Positions 52,026 to 62,806 are shown, counted from the first letter of the stretch. The stretch is DNA of 64,000 nt from Ruegeria arenilitoris (GCF_013032855.1 NZ_WQDA01000005.1:248001-312000); one strand, 5' to 3'. The notes: a model not told the origin generated them from the sequence alone. Numbers and translations: made by a program.

Positions 52026-53071
52026 TGGTTCTGGTACTGGCACTGGCAGCGGGGCTGTGGGGGCTTGGCTACCTCGCTGGTGCCTCGCGTACCGCCCGTT
52101 GGGTGTCGGTTCTGGTTTTGCTGGCAGGTGTGGTTCTGTCTCATCTGGTTTTGCCCGACGGGAACCCACTGCGCGAGGCCACAGGCGGCTCGGCCGCGAT
52201 GTGGCTGATCCTGGGTGGTTTCGTTTTGCTGGCCATGGGTTATGGCGCTGTGGTGAAAGCCCTGAGGCGCCGGGCCAATCCACCGTCGGATATTCGGCCC
52301 AAAAGCCCATCTGACCAGTTCAGCGAAGCCGAACTGGAGCGCTATGCCCGTCACATCGTCTTGCGCGAACTTGGTGGACCCGGGCAGAAACGGATGAAGA
52401 CCGCTCGGGTATTGGTGATCGGGGCAGGTGGATTGGGCGCACCGGCGCTGCAGTACCTTGCAGCCGCCGGCGTGGGCACGATTGGCATCATTGATGATGA
52501 CGTGGTCGAGAATGCCAATCTGCAGCGGCAGGTCATCCATCGGGATGCCGATATCGGAATGCCCAAAGTCTTTTCTGCGCAGCAAGCAATGGAGGCGCAG
52601 AACCCCAATGTCATCGTTCGCCCCTATCACCGCCGCCTGACGGACGACATCGCGGCCGACCTGTTCGCGGATTATGACCTGATCCTCGATGGCACCGACA
52701 ATTTCGAAACCCGGTATCTGGCCAACCGCACAGCGGTGGCTTTGGGCAAGCCCCTGATCTCAGGCGCGCTGTCCCAATGGGAAGGCCAACTGAGCGTGTT
52801 CGACCCCGCCAACAACGCCCCTTGCTACCAATGCATTTTTCCCGAAGCGCCTGCGCCGGGTCTCGCGCCTTCCTGTGCCGAGGCCGGGGTGGTCGGGCCA
52901 CTGCCGGGCGTGGTGGGGGCGATGATGGCGGTTGAGGCGGTCAAGGTGGTCACGGGTGCAGGTCAGGCCTTGCGTGGCGAGATGCTGATCTATGACGCGC
53001 TTTATGGCGAAAGCCGCAAGATCACCCTGTCCCGGCGGTACGATTGCCCGGTTTGCGGGCAACCCGTTTGA
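52025..53071 (+). CDS. membrane-anchored ThiF/MoeB family adenylyltransferase
   Basis: A 348-residue E1-like enzyme. The first 85 residues contain three membrane helices (MVLVLALAAGLWGLGYLAG, VSVLVLLAGVVLSHLVL and MWLILGGFVLLAMGYGAV), unusual for this normally soluble enzyme. The catalytic part has VLVIGAGGLGAPALQYLAAAGVG (nucleotide binding), DGTDNFETRYLAN, the zinc cysteines CYQC and CPVC, and the catalytic cysteine in PSCAEAGVVGPLPG. It would adenylate the C-terminal glycine of a sulfur-carrier protein (MoaD or ThiS type). Whether it serves molybdopterin or thiamine is not decided by context. Confidence 0.9.
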   Translation: MVLVLALAAGLWGLGYLAGASRTARWVSVLVLLAGVVLSHLVLPDGNPLREATGGSAAMWLILGGFVLLAMGYGAVVKALRRRANPPSDIRPKSPSDQFSEAELERYARHIVLRELGGPGQKRMKTARVLVIGAGGLGAPALQYLAAAGVGTIGIIDDDVVENANLQRQVIHRDADIGMPKVFSAQQAMEAQNPNVIVRPYHRRLTDDIAADLFADYDLILDGTDNFETRYLANRTAVALGKPLISGALSQWEGQLSVFDPANNAPCYQCIFPEAPAPGLAPSCAEAGVVGPLPGVVGAMMAVEAVKVVTGAGQALRGEMLIYDALYGESRKITLSRRYDCPVCGQPV

Positions 53072-53130
53072 TCGCGGCCACTGGACGATCTTGCCCTGCA
53101 TTCCTAGCTTGACGCTTGAAGGAGACCCCA

Positions 53131-55146
53131 ATGACCAATCCGATCCTGTCCGACTGGACGACCCCGTTCGAAATCGCGCCCTTTGCCGAAATCTCGGATG
53201 ACGGCTTTGCCCCGGCACTGGAAGCTGCTCTGCAGGCCCATGCCGACGAGATTAATGCCATCGCGACGAATACCCGGCGCGCGAGTTTTGCCAACACGAT
53301 CGAAGCGCTGGAAGCGGCGGGCGAGGCCTTGAACAAGGTTCTGTCGGTGTTCTTCACGGTCGCTGGCGCTGACAGCAACCCGGAGCGCGAAGCGTTGCAA
53401 CGGGAGTTTTCGCCCAAGCTCGCAGCCCATTTCGCCGCGATTTCCTCGAACAAGGCGCTGTTCCAGCGTGTGGACGACCTTTGGGCGAAAAGAGATACGC
53501 TGAAGCTGACCGAGGAACAGGATCGGGTTTTGATGCTCACCCATCGCGGGTTCGTCCGCTCGGGTGCGGCGCTGCACGGGGCGAAAGATGCCCGGATGCA
53601 GGAGATCAAGGCGCGTCTGGCGTCATTGGGCACCGCGTTCACGCAAAACCTGCTGGCGGACGAGCGTGGCTGGTTCATGGAGCTGACCGACGATGACCTG
53701 GCGGGACTGCCGGGTTTCGTTGTCGATGCGGCACACGCGGCCGGTCGGGAAAAAGGGGCCAAGGGGCCGGTTGTCACGCTGTCGCGGTCTCTGATCGTGC
53801 CGTTCCTGCAGTTTTCGCCACGTCGCGACCTGCGGGAAAAGGCTTACCGTGCCTGGGCGTCACGCGGGGCAAACGGAGGCGAGACCGACAACCGCGCGAT
53901 TGCCGCCGAAATCCTTCAGCTACGCGAGGAACGGGCCAAGCTGTTGGGCTATGACAGCTTTGCGGCCTTCAAGCTCGAGACCGAGATGGCCCGAACCCCC
54001 GAACGGGTGCGCGACTTGCTGATGCAGGTCTGGGCACCCGCCAAGGCCCGGGCCGAGGCCGACGCGGAGATCCTGACGCGGATGATGCAGGAGGACGGCG
54101 TCAACGGTCCGCTCGAACCTTGGGACTGGCGGTACTATGCCGCAAAACGGCGCAAGGCCGAGCATGATCTGGATGAGGCAGAACTCAAACCCTACCTGCA
54201 GCTGGAGCGCATGATCGAGGCTGCCTTTACCTGCGCCAACCGCTTGTTCGGGTTGGAGTTCGCGCCGTTGGACGTGCCGCTGTACCATCCGGATTGCCGA
54301 GCTTGGGAGGTGACCCGGCGTGGCAAACACGTTGCCGTGTTCATCGGAGACTATTTCGCGCGTGGATCGAAACGGTCGGGTGCGTGGTGCAGCGCGATGC
54401 GGGCGCAGGCCAGGTTTCCCAAGGTCCAGACGCCAATCGTCATCAATGTTTGCAATTTCGCCAAGGGCGATCCGGCGCTGCTGTCATATGACGACGCACG
54501 GACCCTGTTTCATGAATTCGGGCACGCGCTGCACCAAATGCTGTCGGATGTGACCTATGACAGTATCTCGGGGACCAGCGTTGCGCGGGATTTCGTGGAG
54601 CTGCCCAGCCAACTGTATGAGCATTGGCTGGAAGTACCGGAGGTTCTGGCCGAGTTCGCAACTCATGCCGAAACCGGAGCTCCGATGCCTCCGCAACTGC
54701 TGGACAAAGTTCTGGGTGCCGCCAATTTCGATCAGGGTTTTCAGACGGTCGAATACGTCGCCTCGGCACTGGTCGACCTGGCCTTCCACGACGGTCCGGC
54801 CCCGGCTGACCCCATGGCGAAGCAGGCTGAGGTTCTGGCCGAGATCGGGATGCCGCATGCCATCGGTATGCGCCACGCGACGCCGCATTTCGCTCATGTA
54901 TTTGCGGGTGATGGCTACAGCTCGGGTTACTACAGTTACATGTGGTCCGAAGTGATGGATGCCGACGCATTTGCTGCCTTCGAAGAGGCGGGAGGCGCGT
55001 TTGATCCCGAGCGGGCGCAGGCTCTGGAGGACAACATTCTGTCCAAAGGAGGCTCGAAAGAAGCCGAGGATCTGTATCTGGCGTTCCGGGGCCGGCTGCC
55101 GGGTGTCGAAGCCCTGCTGAAAGGGCGGGGTCTGGTGGACGCGTAA
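53131..55146 (+). CDS. M3 family metallopeptidase (oligopeptidase A / Dcp type)
   Basis: A 671-residue zinc peptidase. The active site FHEFGHALHQMLSD (HExxH) lies about residue 461-474 and the third ligand glutamate is in the FVELPSQLYEHW segment. A large helical N-terminal domain (NEALEAAGEALNKVLSVFF region) precedes it. Family members hydrolyse short peptides in the cytoplasm, finishing protein turnover. The start at ATG 53131 follows GAAGGAG; the upstream ATG 53116 is less well placed. No signal peptide, so it is cytoplasmic. Monocistronic. Confidence 0.95.
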   Translation: MTNPILSDWTTPFEIAPFAEISDDGFAPALEAALQAHADEINAIATNTRRASFANTIEALEAAGEALNKVLSVFFTVAGADSNPEREALQREFSPKLAAHFAAISSNKALFQRVDDLWAKRDTLKLTEEQDRVLMLTHRGFVRSGAALHGAKDARMQEIKARLASLGTAFTQNLLADERGWFMELTDDDLAGLPGFVVDAAHAAGREKGAKGPVVTLSRSLIVPFLQFSPRRDLREKAYRAWASRGANGGETDNRAIAAEILQLREERAKLLGYDSFAAFKLETEMARTPERVRDLLMQVWAPAKARAEADAEILTRMMQEDGVNGPLEPWDWRYYAAKRRKAEHDLDEAELKPYLQLERMIEAAFTCANRLFGLEFAPLDVPLYHPDCRAWEVTRRGKHVAVFIGDYFARGSKRSGAWCSAMRAQARFPKVQTPIVINVCNFAKGDPALLSYDDARTLFHEFGHALHQMLSDVTYDSISGTSVARDFVELPSQLYEHWLEVPEVLAEFATHAETGAPMPPQLLDKVLGAANFDQGFQTVEYVASALVDLAFHDGPAPADPMAKQAEVLAEIGMPHAIGMRHATPHFAHVFAGDGYSSGYYSYMWSEVMDADAFAAFEEAGGAFDPERAQALEDNILSKGGSKEAEDLYLAFRGRLPGVEALLKGRGLVDA

Positions 55147-55165
55147 CTACTGAATTGCATCCCGC

Positions 55166-55187
55166 AAAACGGGGGCGGTAGCCCCCG
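55166..55187 (-). terminator. terminator of the 2-hydroxyacid dehydrogenase gene
   Basis: CGGGGGC-GGTA-GCCCCCG (55170-55187), seven-base arms and a four-base loop, followed leftward by TTTTGC. It sits between the two convergent genes, oriented for the leftward one. Confidence 0.75.
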
Positions 55188-55193
55188 ATGGCC

Positions 55194-56126
55194 CTAATAC
55201 CCGAGAGCGCGGTCGACCAGATGCAGCAGCGGCTGTCCGGCTTCGCTGCGTTGGATGTTCTCGCAAATCACCTGCGCAGCCGTTTCGGGCCGGGTTTCCG
55301 ATGCGATATGCGGCGTGACGGTCACATTTGGATGCGCCCAGTACGGATGATCGGGGGGCAGCGGCTCGGTGCGGAACACATCCAGCGTGGCATGCCCCAC
55401 TTGGCCGGTGCTCAGCGCTTGCAACAGCGCTTCGTCGTCAATCAGCGGGCCTCGGCCGGGGTTCAGAATTCGCGCACCTTTTGGCAGAAGTGCCAGAGTG
55501 TCCGCGTTCAGAGTGTTCTCCGTGGCTGCCGTTTCAGGCAGCAGCAGGACGAGTATCTCGGCCCGGCTCAGGGCCACGCGCAGCCCGTCCGGTCCGTGCA
55601 GGCACGTGACACCAGACACGTCCTTGGCCGATCGGCTCCACCCTGTCACGTTGAAGTTCAACGCCGCCAGCGCCTGTGCCGCAGCCTGCCCCAGGGCGCC
55701 AAGTCCCAGAACGCAGACCGATCGCTGTGTGGCAAGCGGAGGCGGATCCGGGGCCCAAACCCCATCCTGGACAGTGATGTGTCGATCCATGCCCAGATGG
55801 TAGCGCAGAACGTGTCCAACGACCCATTCGGTCATGCCCTGGGTGAGACCGTGATCGACCATCCGGGCCAACGGCACGGTCAGTGTGTCGTTCGAGGCTA
55901 TCTTCTCGACACCGGCCCATAGGCTGAGCACGGCCTTCGCGCGCGTGTAGGGCGTGAAATCAAGCAGCCCTCCATTGGGTGCATAGACGATGTAATCCAC
56001 CTGATCGGGCGGCAGGTCGGTGGCGACAGTGGCTTTGATCCCCGCATCGGCCAGCCCGGTGTTCAGCAAGGGCTCGTAAACCGGCCAAAGTGCCGGGCGG
56101 GCGGAAAACAGGACGTTCACGGACAT
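55194..56126 (-). CDS. ghrA: 2-hydroxyacid dehydrogenase (glyoxylate/hydroxypyruvate reductase A-like)
   Basis: A 310-residue NAD(P)-linked D-2-hydroxyacid dehydrogenase. The nucleotide motif is VLGLGALGQAAAQALAALNF (about 140-159). Catalytic residues: arginine in LNPGRGPLIDDEAL, glutamate in VFRTEPLPPDHPYW, and histidine in TPHIASETRP. The second C-terminal HIASET motif, in the GhrA pattern, points to glyoxylate or hydroxypyruvate reduction. Precedes rodA's end by 15 bases on the same strand, so it may be the last gene of the mre/mrd block transcript or separate. Confidence 0.88.
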   Translation of the reverse strand: MSVNVLFSARPALWPVYEPLLNTGLADAGIKATVATDLPPDQVDYIVYAPNGGLLDFTPYTRAKAVLSLWAGVEKIASNDTLTVPLARMVDHGLTQGMTEWVVGHVLRYHLGMDRHITVQDGVWAPDPPPLATQRSVCVLGLGALGQAAAQALAALNFNVTGWSRSAKDVSGVTCLHGPDGLRVALSRAEILVLLLPETAATENTLNADTLALLPKGARILNPGRGPLIDDEALLQALSTGQVGHATLDVFRTEPLPPDHPYWAHPNVTVTPHIASETRPETAAQVICENIQRSEAGQPLLHLVDRALGY

Positions 56127-56141
56127 GGTCGGCCTTTCGGA

Positions 56142-57281
56142 TCAACGAGGACGGTGAATATGCGCGCTTTGCACGATGCCGAAGGCGGCCATCAGAACCA
56201 ACATGGCCGAGCCCCCATAGCTGACCATCGGCAACGGAACACCGACCACCGGCGCCAGCCCCATGACCATCGACATGTTGACGGCGAAGAACAGGAAGAA
56301 GTTCAGCGAAATGCCCAGTGTCACCAACGATGAGTACCTGTCCTTGGTCGACAGCGCCGTGACGAGGCAGAAGATCAGGATCAGTCCGTAAAGCAGCAAC
56401 AAGGTTGTGCCCCCGACAAAACCGAACTCTTCGGCCAGTGTCGTGAAGATGAAGTCGGTGTGCTTTTCGGGCAGGAAGTTCAGGCGTGACTGGGTGCCTT
56501 GCATGAAGCCTCGACCGTTCCAGCCGCCGGATCCCAGGGCAATCTTGGACTGGGTGATGTGATACCCCGCGCCCAACGGATCGGTCGAGGGGTCAAGGAA
56601 TGTGTCGATGCGCCGGAACTGATAGTCCTTGAGCAACTGCCAATCGGTGCCACGGCTTTTGAACACCGTTGAAACCAAGCCGACACCCGCCGCGATGACC
56701 GCTGCGAAATAGGCCCAATGCACGCCCGCCAGAAACATCAGGCCTCCTCCGGCCGCCAACAGCAGGATTGCGGTTCCCAGATCGGGCTGGCGCAGCACCA
56801 TGAAGGTCGGGATCAGGATCAGGACAACCGGGATCAAGACCCAAAGCGGGCGCGAGGTTTTGTAGGAGGGAAGCCAATCGTAGTAGGCCGCCAGCAACAT
56901 GACCAAAGTCACCTTTGCCAGTTCGGAGGGCTGCAGGCGCATGAACCCCAGGTCGATCCAGCGTTGCGCGCCCATGCCGATGGTGCCGAACAGTTCGACG
57001 AACAGCAGAAGCCCCAAAGAAACAAGATAGGCGACGACGGACATGTTGCGCCAGAACCAGATCGGAACCAATGCGACGATGAACATGACCGTCAGGCCCA
57101 GGCCAAACCGTTCCATCTGTGGTTCCGCCCACGGCGACCACGAGCCGCCGGCCACCGAATACAGCATCAGAAAACCGGCACTTGCGACGCTGATCAGCAA
57201 AAGCGTCAGCGGCCAGTTCATGTACAGAACCTTGCGGATCCCCGTCGGCGTGGTCTTGACCGCATATTCAAGATAGCTCAT
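56142..57281 (-). CDS. rodA: rod shape-determining peptidoglycan polymerase RodA
   Basis: A 379-residue SEDS-family membrane protein with ten helices. RWIDLGFMRLQPSELAKV (about 102-119) is the SEDS signature and GLAPVVGVPLPMVSYGGSA the late conserved loop with catalytic residues. It is the glycosyltransferase that works with PBP2 in cell elongation. Its ATG overlaps the mrdA stop by four bases. Confidence 0.97.
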   Translation of the reverse strand: MSYLEYAVKTTPTGIRKVLYMNWPLTLLLISVASAGFLMLYSVAGGSWSPWAEPQMERFGLGLTVMFIVALVPIWFWRNMSVVAYLVSLGLLLFVELFGTIGMGAQRWIDLGFMRLQPSELAKVTLVMLLAAYYDWLPSYKTSRPLWVLIPVVLILIPTFMVLRQPDLGTAILLLAAGGGLMFLAGVHWAYFAAVIAAGVGLVSTVFKSRGTDWQLLKDYQFRRIDTFLDPSTDPLGAGYHITQSKIALGSGGWNGRGFMQGTQSRLNFLPEKHTDFIFTTLAEEFGFVGGTTLLLLYGLILIFCLVTALSTKDRYSSLVTLGISLNFFLFFAVNMSMVMGLAPVVGVPLPMVSYGGSAMLVLMAAFGIVQSAHIHRPR

Positions 57282-59224
57282 GCGCGGTCCTTTTCGTCAG
57301 GGCGCGCTTTCGGGCGGCGATCACCTTCCAGACGTTTCTGCTGTTCCTTGATGCGGTCGCGGTCGGCCACGGGATATGCTTCCAGCGGCGGGGTGCCGTT
57401 GTACAGAGCCTGCAGCATCACGTCCCGGGCCACGGGGGCTGCAGCCTTCGAACCGCCGCCGCCATGTTCGACCACGACGGCCACCGCATATTTCGGATTG
57501 TCGTAAGGGGCAAAGCTGACATACAGCGCGTGGTCCCGCCGTTCCCAGGGCAGGTCTTCGTTGCGGATGACCCCGGCGGCCCGTTCGGCCTTGGTGATGT
57601 TGCGCACCTGGCTGGTGCCCGTCTTGCCGGCCATGCGGAATTCGTCTGCGATGATCCGGCTGCGATAAGCGGTGCCGCGACGGTCGTTCGAGACCTTGTA
57701 CATCGCGTTGCGCACCTGTTCCAAGTTGGCCGGATTGACGTCCAGCGGCTCGCCCGCGCCCGTAGGCTGTTCGACCCCGTCGACACTGCGGATCAGACGC
57801 GGTGTCACCGATCGGCCGGTCGCGATGCGTGCAGTCATGACGGCCAGTTGCATCGGCGAGGCCAACATGAAGCCCTGCCCAATCGAGGCATTTGCCGTGT
57901 CGCCGACCAGCCAGTCCTGTCCGTGGGTGGTCTGTTTCCATTCCTGGTTCGGCGCAAGGCCAGCCGCCACGGCGGACATCGGCAGGTCGTGTTTGATGCC
58001 GAGGCCGAATTTGCGCGCCATGTCCGAAATCTTGTCGATCCCGACCCGCAGGGCGACGTCGTAATAGTAGACGTCGCAACTGCGCTTCAACGAGGTCTCC
58101 AGATCGACCATCCCGTGTCCGCCGCGCTTCCAGCAGTGGAATCGACGGCTGCCCACCTTCAGGTAGCCGGGACAATAGACGGTGTTGCCCGGACCGACGA
58201 CGCCGGCCTCGAGCGCGGCCAGCGCGGTGATCATCTTGAAGGTCGAACCGGGCGGGTAGGTGCCCTGAACCGTCTTGTTGGCCAGCGGGCGGTGGTTGTC
58301 CTGGGTCAGAGCCTGGTAATCCGCGACCGATATCCCTCGCACGAACAGATTGGGGTCGAAGCTGGGGGTCGAGCTGATGGCCCGCAGATCGCCCGTCTCA
58401 CAGTCGATCACGACCACGGCGGCGCTTTCTCCGGCCAGCCGGGCCTGTGCGTATTCCTGCAGGTCGGCGTCGATGGTCAATTGCAGGTCGGCGCCGGGCT
58501 GGCCCTCGCGGCGGTCAAGTTCCCGCATCACCCGGCCGGTCGCGTTGACCTCGACGCGCTTGGCGCCCGCCTTGCCGCGCAGCAGGTCTTCCTTCTTGGC
58601 CTCAAGCCCGACCTTGCCGATCTGAAAGCGCGGGATCATCAGAACCGGCTCGGGGTCTTCCATCTTGCTCAGGTCATAGTCGCTGACAGGTCCGACATAC
58701 CCGACCACATGGGCGAAATCCTCGTAGCGGGGATATTGGCGGGTCAGTCCGACTTCGGGCGTGACGCCGGGAAGGGCGGGGGCATTGATCGCCACCTTCG
58801 AGATATCTTCCCAGGTGACCTGGTCGGCCAGCGTAACCGGCAGAAACGGCGCTGTACGTTTCATCTCGGCTTTGGCCCGTTCGATCTCGTCTTCGTTCAG
58901 CGGAATCAGTTGTGACAGTTTGGCAATGACCTTGTCGACGTCGCCCGCATCCTCGCGCACGATCACGATGCGGTAGGACGGCGCATTCTGCCCGATGATC
59001 TGACCATTGCGGTCATAAATGCGCCCTCGGGTTGGCGGAATGAGCCGGATGTTGATGCGGTTTTCTTCGGCCAACAGGCGATATTGGTCGGCCTGATCGA
59101 CCTGCATGTAACGCATGCGGGCCGCCAGGCCGCCGACGAATGCGAATTGCATGCCACCCAGCACCAGCGCGCGCCGGGTCAGCCTTTTGTATGCGGCACC
59201 TTGTGTTTTGGGTGTGCGTTTCAT
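57278..59224 (-). CDS. mrdA: penicillin-binding protein 2
   Basis: A 648-residue elongation transpeptidase. The N-terminal membrane helix is at about 17-40; the dimerisation domain follows. The active site shows GTYPPGSTFKM (SxxK), RSCDVYYYD (SxN-like S-C-D) and GKTGTSQV (KTG). It cross-links peptidoglycan with RodA and MreBCD. The start at ATG 59224 is chosen because it overlaps mreD by four bases (ATGA) and gives the usual short cytoplasmic tail; the frame is open further upstream inside mreD but is not coding. Confidence 0.97.
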   Translation of the reverse strand: MKRTPKTQGAAYKRLTRRALVLGGMQFAFVGGLAARMRYMQVDQADQYRLLAEENRINIRLIPPTRGRIYDRNGQIIGQNAPSYRIVIVREDAGDVDKVIAKLSQLIPLNEDEIERAKAEMKRTAPFLPVTLADQVTWEDISKVAINAPALPGVTPEVGLTRQYPRYEDFAHVVGYVGPVSDYDLSKMEDPEPVLMIPRFQIGKVGLEAKKEDLLRGKAGAKRVEVNATGRVMRELDRREGQPGADLQLTIDADLQEYAQARLAGESAAVVVIDCETGDLRAISSTPSFDPNLFVRGISVADYQALTQDNHRPLANKTVQGTYPPGSTFKMITALAALEAGVVGPGNTVYCPGYLKVGSRRFHCWKRGGHGMVDLETSLKRSCDVYYYDVALRVGIDKISDMARKFGLGIKHDLPMSAVAAGLAPNQEWKQTTHGQDWLVGDTANASIGQGFMLASPMQLAVMTARIATGRSVTPRLIRSVDGVEQPTGAGEPLDVNPANLEQVRNAMYKVSNDRRGTAYRSRIIADEFRMAGKTGTSQVRNITKAERAAGVIRNEDLPWERRDHALYVSFAPYDNPKYAVAVVVEHGGGGSKAAAPVARDVMLQALYNGTPPLEAYPVADRDRIKEQQKRLEGDRRPKARPDEKDRA

Positions 59225-59757
59225 GAGCGTGTTCCCACAGTGGCAACATCTACCGCAGATGGCCTGCGGACGCCAAATATGGTTTGGCTGAATGCAACGA
59301 CAAGCGGGTAGGCGAGGACCGTGAAGACCACTTGGACAAATACCGGGCCAATGCTGGCCTGACTGACGGACAGCAGCGCCAGAACTGTCCGGTTGAAGGC
59401 AAAGATTGCCGCGATGACGACGCCCACCGTCGTCCACTCGCCCACGAATCCGACGTCGCGCATTCCGGGGCCTGCCGATCGCAGATAGGCAGAACCGATG
59501 GCGACGGATGCCGCCAGCAGTCCCGGCGGCCGTTGCAGCAACAGGTCGGCCATCAGCATGACCGCAGCTATGCTGAGTGTCGGTACATATTCCGGCCGCC
59601 TGAGGACCCATGCAAAGGTCAGGCAGATCAGGAAGTCAGGAAAGGGCAGACGACCCGGTTGCGTGTTCAGAGGCAACAGGTGAAAGAACATCACCGTCAG
59701 AGCGAGGAACAGGTACAGGCCCCGCATCAGCCATAGACGTGACGCGGCGCTATCCAT
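59221..59757 (-). CDS. mreD: rod shape-determining protein MreD
   Basis: A 178-residue hydrophobic protein with about five membrane helices (for instance LFLALTVMFFHLLPL and LLAASVAIGSAYL). It has little sequence conservation beyond the pattern and is named by position between mreC and mrdA, and by length (about 165-185). MreD links MreC to the elongation complex. It overlaps mreC by eight bases. Confidence 0.85.
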   Translation of the reverse strand: MDSAASRLWLMRGLYLFLALTVMFFHLLPLNTQPGRLPFPDFLICLTFAWVLRRPEYVPTLSIAAVMLMADLLLQRPPGLLAASVAIGSAYLRSAGPGMRDVGFVGEWTTVGVVIAAIFAFNRTVLALLSVSQASIGPVFVQVVFTVLAYPLVVAFSQTIFGVRRPSAVDVATVGTRS

Positions 59758-60652
59758 CGGCGGCCTCCTCGGTCGGGAGAAGAGCCTCGGGGCGCTGAGG
59801 TCCGACGATGCCGCCCGGGTCTCGGATCGGGGCGGCCGAGTGGTAGCGCAGGACGCGTAGGAATTCCAAACGCTCGAAATCCGCGGACAGTCGGACGCGC
59901 AGACGCCCCCCTGGATCGGCGGCGATCTGGCCGATCAGAAGGCCCGCAGGAAATACGCCGCCGTCGCCTGAGGTCACCACACGGTCGCCGGGTCGCACCA
60001 GTTCACGGCTTTCAAGAAACTCGACGGCTGGGGCAGGGGTATTGTCACCGGTAATCAGCGCGGTCTGGCCCGAGGGCTGGATCGTGGCGGGAATCGCGCT
60101 CGAGGCGTCGGTCAACAGGATGACCCGCGCGGTATCCGGGCCAACACCAGAAATCCGGCCCACCAGCCCGATGCCGTCCATTGCGGCCCAGCCGTCGACG
60201 ATCCCGTCACGCTCGCCGACGTTCAGCAAGACAGATTGCCGAAATGGCGAGCCGCTGTCGGCCATGACGACCCCGGTAATATAAGTCAGACGCGGATCCA
60301 GCCGAACGTTGTTAAGGTCCAGAAGCCGCGCGTTTTCCTGCTCCAGCTGCAGGGCCGCCTCTTTCCAGGCGCGCATGCGGCGCAGTTCACTGCGCAGTTC
60401 CTGGTTCTGCTCGCTCAGCCTTTGGTAGCTTTGGAAATCCCTTACAAGGTTTATGGCGGCCGTGACCGGAATCATCGCCCATTCCATCGAGGGCACAACG
60501 GCATCCACCACTTGGGCCCGGAACCTTTCGACCCGCGGGCTGTCGATGCGCCAAACCAGGAATATGCCGAGCAGGCACAGAACAACGATCCCCATGAACA
60601 AGCGGCGCAGGGGGGTGGTGTAGTCGTCGCGCTGTGCTCGGTCTTTTGCCAC
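59750..60652 (-). CDS. mreC: rod shape-determining protein MreC
   Basis: A 300-residue bitopic protein. A basic N-terminal stretch and a membrane helix at about 16-36 are followed by a coiled coil (SYQRLSEQNQELRSELRRMRAWKEAALQLEQ, about 78-110), then the periplasmic beta domain with VMADSGSPFRQSVLLNVGERDGIVDGWAAMD and SGVGPDTARVILLTD. The coiled coil mediates dimerisation and contact with PBP2. Third of five leftward cell-shape genes. Confidence 0.95.
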   Translation of the reverse strand: MAKDRAQRDDYTTPLRRLFMGIVVLCLLGIFLVWRIDSPRVERFRAQVVDAVVPSMEWAMIPVTAAINLVRDFQSYQRLSEQNQELRSELRRMRAWKEAALQLEQENARLLDLNNVRLDPRLTYITGVVMADSGSPFRQSVLLNVGERDGIVDGWAAMDGIGLVGRISGVGPDTARVILLTDASSAIPATIQPSGQTALITGDNTPAPAVEFLESRELVRPGDRVVTSGDGGVFPAGLLIGQIAADPGGRLRVRLSADFERLEFLRVLRYHSAAPIRDPGGIVGPQRPEALLPTEEAADG

Positions 60653-60713
60653 AGGACTCCTTCCCGTGCTGCTCGTGCCCGATCTTGAACCCTCAGATCA
60701 GAGGGTGCGCGCC

Positions 60714-61790
<1,077 letters not shown>

Positions 61791-61916
61791 CTACTGCCCG
61801 CGACTCGACGGTTCCGGGACGGATGACTTATAGGGTGCCATGACGCCCGGTTAAAGGCCTGATTCCGCGTAAATCAGCACCTTTCCGCCTCTTTGACAGG
61901 GACTTTAGAAGGCAAC

Positions 61917-62702
61917 ATGCTCTCATATCAACACATTTACCACGCGGGAAATCTGGCGGACGTGCAAAAGCACGCTTTGTTGGCATGGATGCTGGACTAC
62001 ATGACCCGCAAGGACAAGCCGATCAGCTATCTAGAGACCCATTCGGGGCGTGGTCTGTACCACCTCGATGCGGCCGAGGCCGTGCAGACCGGAGAGGCGG
62101 CGGCAGGGATCGGGCGCGCGCTGAGCAACGGGTGGTTTGCCGACGATCACCCGCTGGCACGCGCGTTGCACGCGGTCCAGGCGCAGTTTGGCGAAACGGC
62201 CTACCCGGGCTCGCCGATGATTGCGGCAAGCCTGCTGCGTCCGCAGGACAGTCTGCATTTCGCCGAGCTTCATCCGCAGGAATACGCAGCGTTGAAAAAT
62301 GCGCTGACCGGGCGCGGTGCCAAGACCTACAGACAGGACGGGTTCGAGCTGGGTCAGTCGGTTCTGCCGCCCACGCCTCGGCGCGGGGTGATGCTGATTG
62401 ACCCCAGCTACGAGGTAAAGGCGGACTATGGCCGCCTGCCGGGGTTGATCGCCAAGTTGCACCGCAAGTGGAACGTGGGTCTCATTGCCTTGTGGTATCC
62501 GATCCTGACAGACGATCGGCATGTTCCAATGGTGTCGGCACTGAAGGGCTTGGATCTTCCCAAGACGTTTGTGCACGAAGTTCGGTTTCCGCCTGCGCGT
62601 GAGGGTCACCGGATGATCGGTTCGGGCATGTTCGTGGTCAACGCACCCTTCGGGATCGAAGACGAAGCGGCGCGCCTGTCCGACCTGTTCGCAAAGATCT
62701 GA
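61917..62702 (+). CDS. rlmJ: 23S rRNA (adenine(2030)-N6)-methyltransferase RlmJ
   Basis: A 261-residue SAM-dependent methyltransferase. The N-terminal LSYQHIYHAGNLADVQKHALL and YLETHSGRGLYHL (SAM site), plus MLIDPSYEVKADY with DPSYE (DPPYE in other members) and WYPI are diagnostic. Length is slightly short of E. coli RlmJ (280). The ATG at 61917 fits the conserved N terminus; a TTG eight codons upstream is in frame. It modifies A2030 of 23S rRNA. Confidence 0.95.
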   Translation: MLSYQHIYHAGNLADVQKHALLAWMLDYMTRKDKPISYLETHSGRGLYHLDAAEAVQTGEAAAGIGRALSNGWFADDHPLARALHAVQAQFGETAYPGSPMIAASLLRPQDSLHFAELHPQEYAALKNALTGRGAKTYRQDGFELGQSVLPPTPRRGVMLIDPSYEVKADYGRLPGLIAKLHRKWNVGLIALWYPILTDDRHVPMVSALKGLDLPKTFVHEVRFPPAREGHRMIGSGMFVVNAPFGIEDEAARLSDLFAKI

Positions 62703-62766
62703 CGGCGCTTCAGGCGGCGAAGGCCTCCCGCCCCGTTTGACAGCATCAAAGATGCCGCCAAACGTG

Positions 62767-62806
62767 TTGGGCCCGGCACCGCGCCTTGGCGCGGTGCCGG
62801 GCCCAA
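62767..62806. other. 40-base near-perfect inverted repeat between rlmJ and leuA
   Basis: Nineteen-base perfect arms (62767-62785 and 62788-62806) around TT; the practical loop is about four bases. The arms read TTGGGCCCGGCACCGCGCC and its complement. GC-rich, very stable, without a U tract on either side. It sits 61-65 bases from the nearer of the two convergent genes. It may be a bidirectional transcription barrier or an mRNA-end protector for rlmJ and leuA. Confidence 0.6.

Noticed and set aside
57464..58915. 483-codon open frame antisense to mrdA
   Set aside because: The other strand encodes PBP2 with SxxK and KTG motifs. The antisense translation has no recognisable domain or ribosome site.
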